NCBI GenBank assembly: GCA_902729315.2
Contig: LR746269.1
Coordinates: 6,960,731-7,024,730, forward strand
Direction: 5' to 3'
Source: Spirodela intermedia
Lineage: Eukaryota > Streptophyta > Magnoliopsida > Alismatales > Araceae
Length of the DNA: 64,000 nucleotides
The notes beneath the pieces are model-generated. The model made no database searches. It was given only the letters and a program-made list of their open reading frames with translations, and had not been told where the DNA came from. A program made the translations under genes and the position numbers. Position 1 is the first letter of the stretch, and every line of letters starts with the position of its first letter. Shown here piece after piece: positions 60,424-64,000 of this stretch.

Positions 60424-62736
60424 GTCCGCCGCCGCCGCCGCGGTTTGAAGAGGGCAACGAAGCGGAAACGGGCACCACTCGGTGACAGATACCCACCTCT
60501 GAGAAAGTTCAAGCATAACCGTACGAATAATACCAGCACTCCATCAATAATCACAGGGCAAAAGTCGTACCGCGGCGCAGATTCCTTTCCCACACAAGAA
60601 GAACAGAAGACGATCACGAATTTTCCTCGCGTTACTCACACAATAAATCCGAAGAAACGTCCCCCGAGCACCGTAGCTCTTGCGGAGACGCCTTCACAAA
60701 ACCGCCGCCGCTGCCGCCTCCTCCTCCCGCAAAGTCGTCGACTTTGAAATCCGGGTCTCGGTCCTCATCCGTGGGCTTGGGCTTTCTTCTTCCAACAGTT
60801 GGGCTCGAGTCTGGTCCACTATGATATGTCCATGGACCTGGTCATCGGCAACGCTGACGTGGAGCTCAAGGGTGAGAATGAGCATTAATGTATTTTTTAT
60901 AGAAAAAATCCTTCGAATAAATCACCGTATATAAGACATTGTTTGCCACCGATCATTGGTATTTAATTCACATTTTAATATATAAATCGTGCTATTTAAT
61001 TTGTAATCATTTTAATATATTATTAAATAAATCGAATAATGAGTGACAAATACCGATTCCCCGTTGACTATTGCCAAAATGAAGGGTAGGATAAAATTAG
61101 CTAATTTTACTCAATTTAATCAAAGGATATTATTTAAATATATTTCTCGTTCACATAAGGTATCCTGGAATTATTACTTTTCGCGGATTTCATACTTAAA
61201 AGGACCTAACAAATTTTTAAAAATTGACGTTAAAAAATTCCATTGAAGGATGAAAATGGGCCCCACCTTACGCCGCCTCCCTTCGAGCTCGCCGCCTAAC
61301 GACTGGACACGCGTCCACGGCTCTGCCACCCGTAGCACCACAGAAGAACAGCTGTTGGCGGGGGAGGGTCTACTTTGCCACGTGTCTTGACCTGTCATAT
61401 GCGGAATGAAGCCGATTTTGGACTCTTCTCTGCACGAAAAGTCCAAGCCCAATGCCTGACGTGGGCCCACAAGCTATTTCATAATTATATGAGGCAAAAA
61501 CATCATTTCTCACGGACCTCTATCTTGTACCGCGGAGCAGGGCACCTAAGATCACGGCACCGTCGGCGGGCCCCTGCAAGGAGGTGATTCGATCCCGAGG
61601 CGGCGGCTCTCCGACACGCGGGAAGCAGTCTCACCGGGTCGCTCGGACACGTGAAAGAAGCAACAAAATAAATAAATAAATAAATAAATAAGTTAGACGA
61701 TAAATACCCCTAGTAAGCATGGGGGGGCAGGGCGATCGGACGGATGAGGTTCTCCGGTTGTCCGCGAGGGGCTCATGGGGACCCTCAGATCAGGAGTCTG
61801 TCAGGATAAGAACGAAGCCCTGACATCATGCCACGTACCCCAAGGAACCGGATTCCCCAGTCCACGTGTTCCACGGTGGCCCGCCCTCAAGAGCTCGGAT
61901 GAGACCGTCGTGGAGAAGAAGCGCCGCAATCCTATCACCCTGCTCTCTCTCTCTAGCGTGTGGGGCCCATCTGACCGGAGCAGAGACCGCCGGAGGGGAA
62001 GGTTAACCGCCAGCGGCGCCGCCAGTGGGGTGGACCGAGGGGGGGGAGGGGGACTCGTGGGGGAGCTGTGGCGTATTTAAGTGCCTCGTGTCGCCCACTG
62101 TATTTCTTTTCTCCTTCTAGGTTTTCTTCTGGCGTGGGGCGCAGAGCGGGTAGGGGAGGAAAGGAAGCCGTGGATTAATTAGGACAGAGAAGAAGAGGAG
62201 TTGGGAGGAAGGAGAAGAAGAATTGGGGAGGATGGAGACGGAACTGGCGCTTGGTGGGTCTGGCCTCCCCTTTCTTCCCCACTCACGGAGGGTCTAAATG
62301 GAGAGATAGAGAGAGAAAGAGAGAGAGGGAGGGGCCATTGGGGGAAGAGGAGGGGAGTGGAGGGCTTGTTCTGCGGAAGCGGCCCTCAATAAAAATTTTC
62401 ATTCATGGAAGTAGCGCCGGTTTTCTTGGAGAGGCCCTCCGCCGGCGTTTCTCCTCGCCCCCGGCCGCCATCGCCGTGTCTCTGCGCTCCTTGGGGTAGA
62501 TAGAGAGAGGCCCATGTCCCATTCCGATTAAACGGAGCTCTCGGAGGAAGAAGGCCATTTGGGTGTGTGGGGAGAAAAGTAAGAAATTGCGACTGTTCTT
62601 AGCTCGTCCTCCATCATCAGGCGAGGAAAAAAGAGAGAGACGCCCGTTCGTGGGTGTTTCTTTTCCCTCATTTCTGATAATCCACGAGTGTGGCACCCAG
62701 TTGACTGATTTCCTGCCAGGATCACCTCCGGCGAGG
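60424..62736. other. Divergent intergenic region before MED26
   Basis: 2.3 kb between the small-protein gene and the MED26 gene. It includes both promoters, an AT-rich stretch at 60.9-61.25 kb, an (AATA)n tract near 61667-61692 and a TATTTAA element at 62074-62080 that could be the MED26 TATA box, implying a leader of about 700 bp rich in GA. Open frames here are not family-like. Confidence 0.55.
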
Positions 62737-62778
62737 ATGGAGAGCCCGGCTTCTGAATCCCATCGTCAATCCCGTTGA
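62737..62778 (+). promoter_or_regulatory. Upstream ORF in MED26 leader
   Basis: A 13-codon reading frame (MESPASESHRQSR, stop) ends 42 bases before the MED26 start codon. Its ATG has a purine at -3 (AGG-ATG-G) and a G at +4, so it has fair initiation context. It could lower translation of the main frame. That it is in the transcript is inferred. Confidence 0.5.
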
Positions 62779-62820
62779 CTTCCCCGTCGATCTTCCTCGA
62801 TCCTCTGCGGGGGCGCCAAG

Positions 62821-63897
62821 ATGGTGGCGGAACCAGGGCGCCTGGATTATTGGAGGAAGTACTTCAGGAGCGCCAATTCCGACATATTCGACGTGATCGA
62901 GCATGCGATCCTCGTCGCTGCGTCGGATTGTCCGCAGGAATTCCGCGTCCAGAGGGATCGGATTGCGGAGAAGCTCTTCTCGTGTCAGCTGGCCAGGTGC
63001 CATGGCTGCGATCGGGTCAAACAGCAGCTTCCCCAGGAGAGCGACGACGATGCGTTCAAAGGAGGAGGAGGGAGCGAGGGGGGGGCCAGCGGCTGCGCCG
63101 AGAAGGAGAGCAAGGTCGACGGCATAGCCAGCGAGAGAGAGGAAGATGTGAATCGGGCCATGAGGAACTACAGCTACGACGAGGCGGAGGCGTTGACGGA
63201 GGAGATCGAAGAGGAGACTCAGGCAGTCCGGGAAGTCTTCAGGATCAAGGAGACCCTCTCCAACAAGGAACACGAGGTCTGCTCCTCTACCTCTCTGGTT
63301 TCGTTCCGATCTTCCTCTCCACACCTTCCTTCTGGAGGAGAAGAATCCGCGAGGCCCATCAGAAAGCGTCGACGTCTATTTTGCAGAATTTCTTTTACCC
63401 TCATTCCGCATGATTCTTCTTGGGTATCGATCATCTGGGCTGGATCAAAGTTGCTCATCTTCTGATGATTTCTTGCAAACCTTCCTATCTGTGCTTCCTG
63501 TTTTGCAGCCGTCCGATTTCAATGTTTTATGATCTCTCTTTGACGAAAGCCCCATTGGCTGTTGCCACCTTGCAGCCTGATTCGGTGCTCTACGAGTCGC
63601 TCAGGAGGCTTCAATTGATGGCCCTCTCTGTGGATGTGCTCAAGGTTGCTTCTCTCATCAACTGTTCTTCAAAACCCACGAATCATCCACAAAAAAGATT
63701 GATTCTTCACATGAAAATACTGAAAAGCTCTTCGTCTTCTGACGATCGGCAGCAGCATAGCATAGCTCTTCGTCTCTCACTCAATTTCCCCCATTGTTTT
63801 TCTGATCAACGCAGGTGACGGAGATCGGCAAGGCAGTCAATGGGCTCCGGAAACATCGGTCAAGGGAGATCCGCCACCTTGTGCGGACCCTCATCGA
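62821..63897 (+). CDS. MED26: MED26-type Mediator subunit (5' part, runs off window)
   Basis: Three exons are visible: 62821-63276, 63576-63644 and 63815-63897. The last ends in phase 2 at a GA/GTAGGT donor and the gene continues past the right edge. The start MVAEPGRLDYWRKYFRSA and DIFDVIEHAILVAASDCPQE, plus KLFSCQLARCHGCD, match plant MED26b-like proteins. An acidic linker (NYSYDEAEALTEEIEEE) follows. Exon 2 (PDSVLYESLRRLQLMALSVD) and exon 3 (VTEIGKAVNGLRKHRSREIR, HLVRTLIE) form the TFIIS N-terminal (LW) domain, which contacts elongation factors. MED26 is a nuclear Mediator subunit for RNA polymerase II. Exon 2's acceptor was chosen so that NKEHE joins PDSVL, as NKEDE joins in Arabidopsis. 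Confidence 0.93.
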
Positions 63898-64000
63898 GTA
63901 GGTTTCTGCATCAAAAGCTCATCGATCATTTAGTGCAATATCTCTCCTCCTTATTCCCTTTCTTTGCCAAGTTTACTTAGACCCACCCCACGCATGAACT
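63898..64000 (+). other. Truncated MED26 intron at right edge
   Basis: Intron sequence following the third MED26 exon; the window ends before the next acceptor. Confidence 0.85.

Noticed and set aside
60694..60885. 63-codon minus-strand frame in the MED26 upstream region
   Set aside because: Both strands are open over the same stretch, and neither peptide matches anything I know or has a supported next exon.

Overview
This is nuclear DNA from a flowering plant. The genes have many short coding exons and long AT-rich introns. They include plant-only families: LNK clock regulators, a CLE peptide, an NOI/RIN4-type protein, a plant PPR protein and an organellar DNA gyrase B. The small-RNA gene has plant USE and TATA elements. 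Every spliced model below was built by hand: exons were joined at GT..AG borders so that reading phase and family similarity both hold across each junction. I cannot name the species. Frequent (CT)n/(GA)n microsatellites in leaders, introns and spacers are a visible signature.

Layout, left to right. 1-4.2 kb: a decayed TGA-type bZIP gene (plus strand), then spacer with a ~95-bp minisatellite. 4.3-6.4 kb: a head-to-head pair, SF3B6/p14 spliceosomal protein (-) and a small NOI-domain protein (+), sharing a ~580-bp promoter rich in TGGGCC/GGCCCA elements. 7.5-21.4 kb: organellar DNA gyrase subunit B (+), 21 coding exons. 21.9-25.1 kb: a PPR596-like mitochondrial PPR protein (-), convergent with gyrase. 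26.9-29.7 kb: an F-box protein (+). 30.3-33.1 kb: a YVH1/DUSP12-type dual-specificity phosphatase (-). 35.4-37.9 kb: an LNK3/LNK4-like clock coactivator (-), divergent from CFAP20/BUG22 (+, 41.3-43.9 kb). 45.1-46.2 kb: a bHLH factor (-). 49.1-49.4 kb: a frame-broken SAP-domain fragment (-). 49.75-49.94 kb: a complete U2 snRNA gene (-). 52.8-53.1 kb: a CLE peptide precursor (-) with an unusual CLE box. 54.1-57.3 kb: CPN10, the mitochondrial co-chaperonin (-). 58.7-60.4 kb: a conserved small plant protein of unknown function (-). 62.8 kb to the right edge: the 5' part of a MED26-type Mediator subunit gene (+).

The genes do not form one pathway. Most are housekeeping (splicing, organelle DNA topology, mitochondrial folding, ribosome or stress phosphatase, Mediator), with regulatory genes between them (LNK, bHLH, CLE, NOI). 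Two splicing components lie in one window: SF3B6, which contacts the branch site, and the U2 snRNA that pairs with it. I found no obviously new multi-gene system. The best leads are the CLE peptide lacking both usual box prolines, a repeated mini-exon-like unit inside an F-box intron, CT microsatellites starting at splice donors, a telomere-like 107-bp tandem repeat inside the gyrase gene, the decayed TGA gene and the frame-broken SAP exon.
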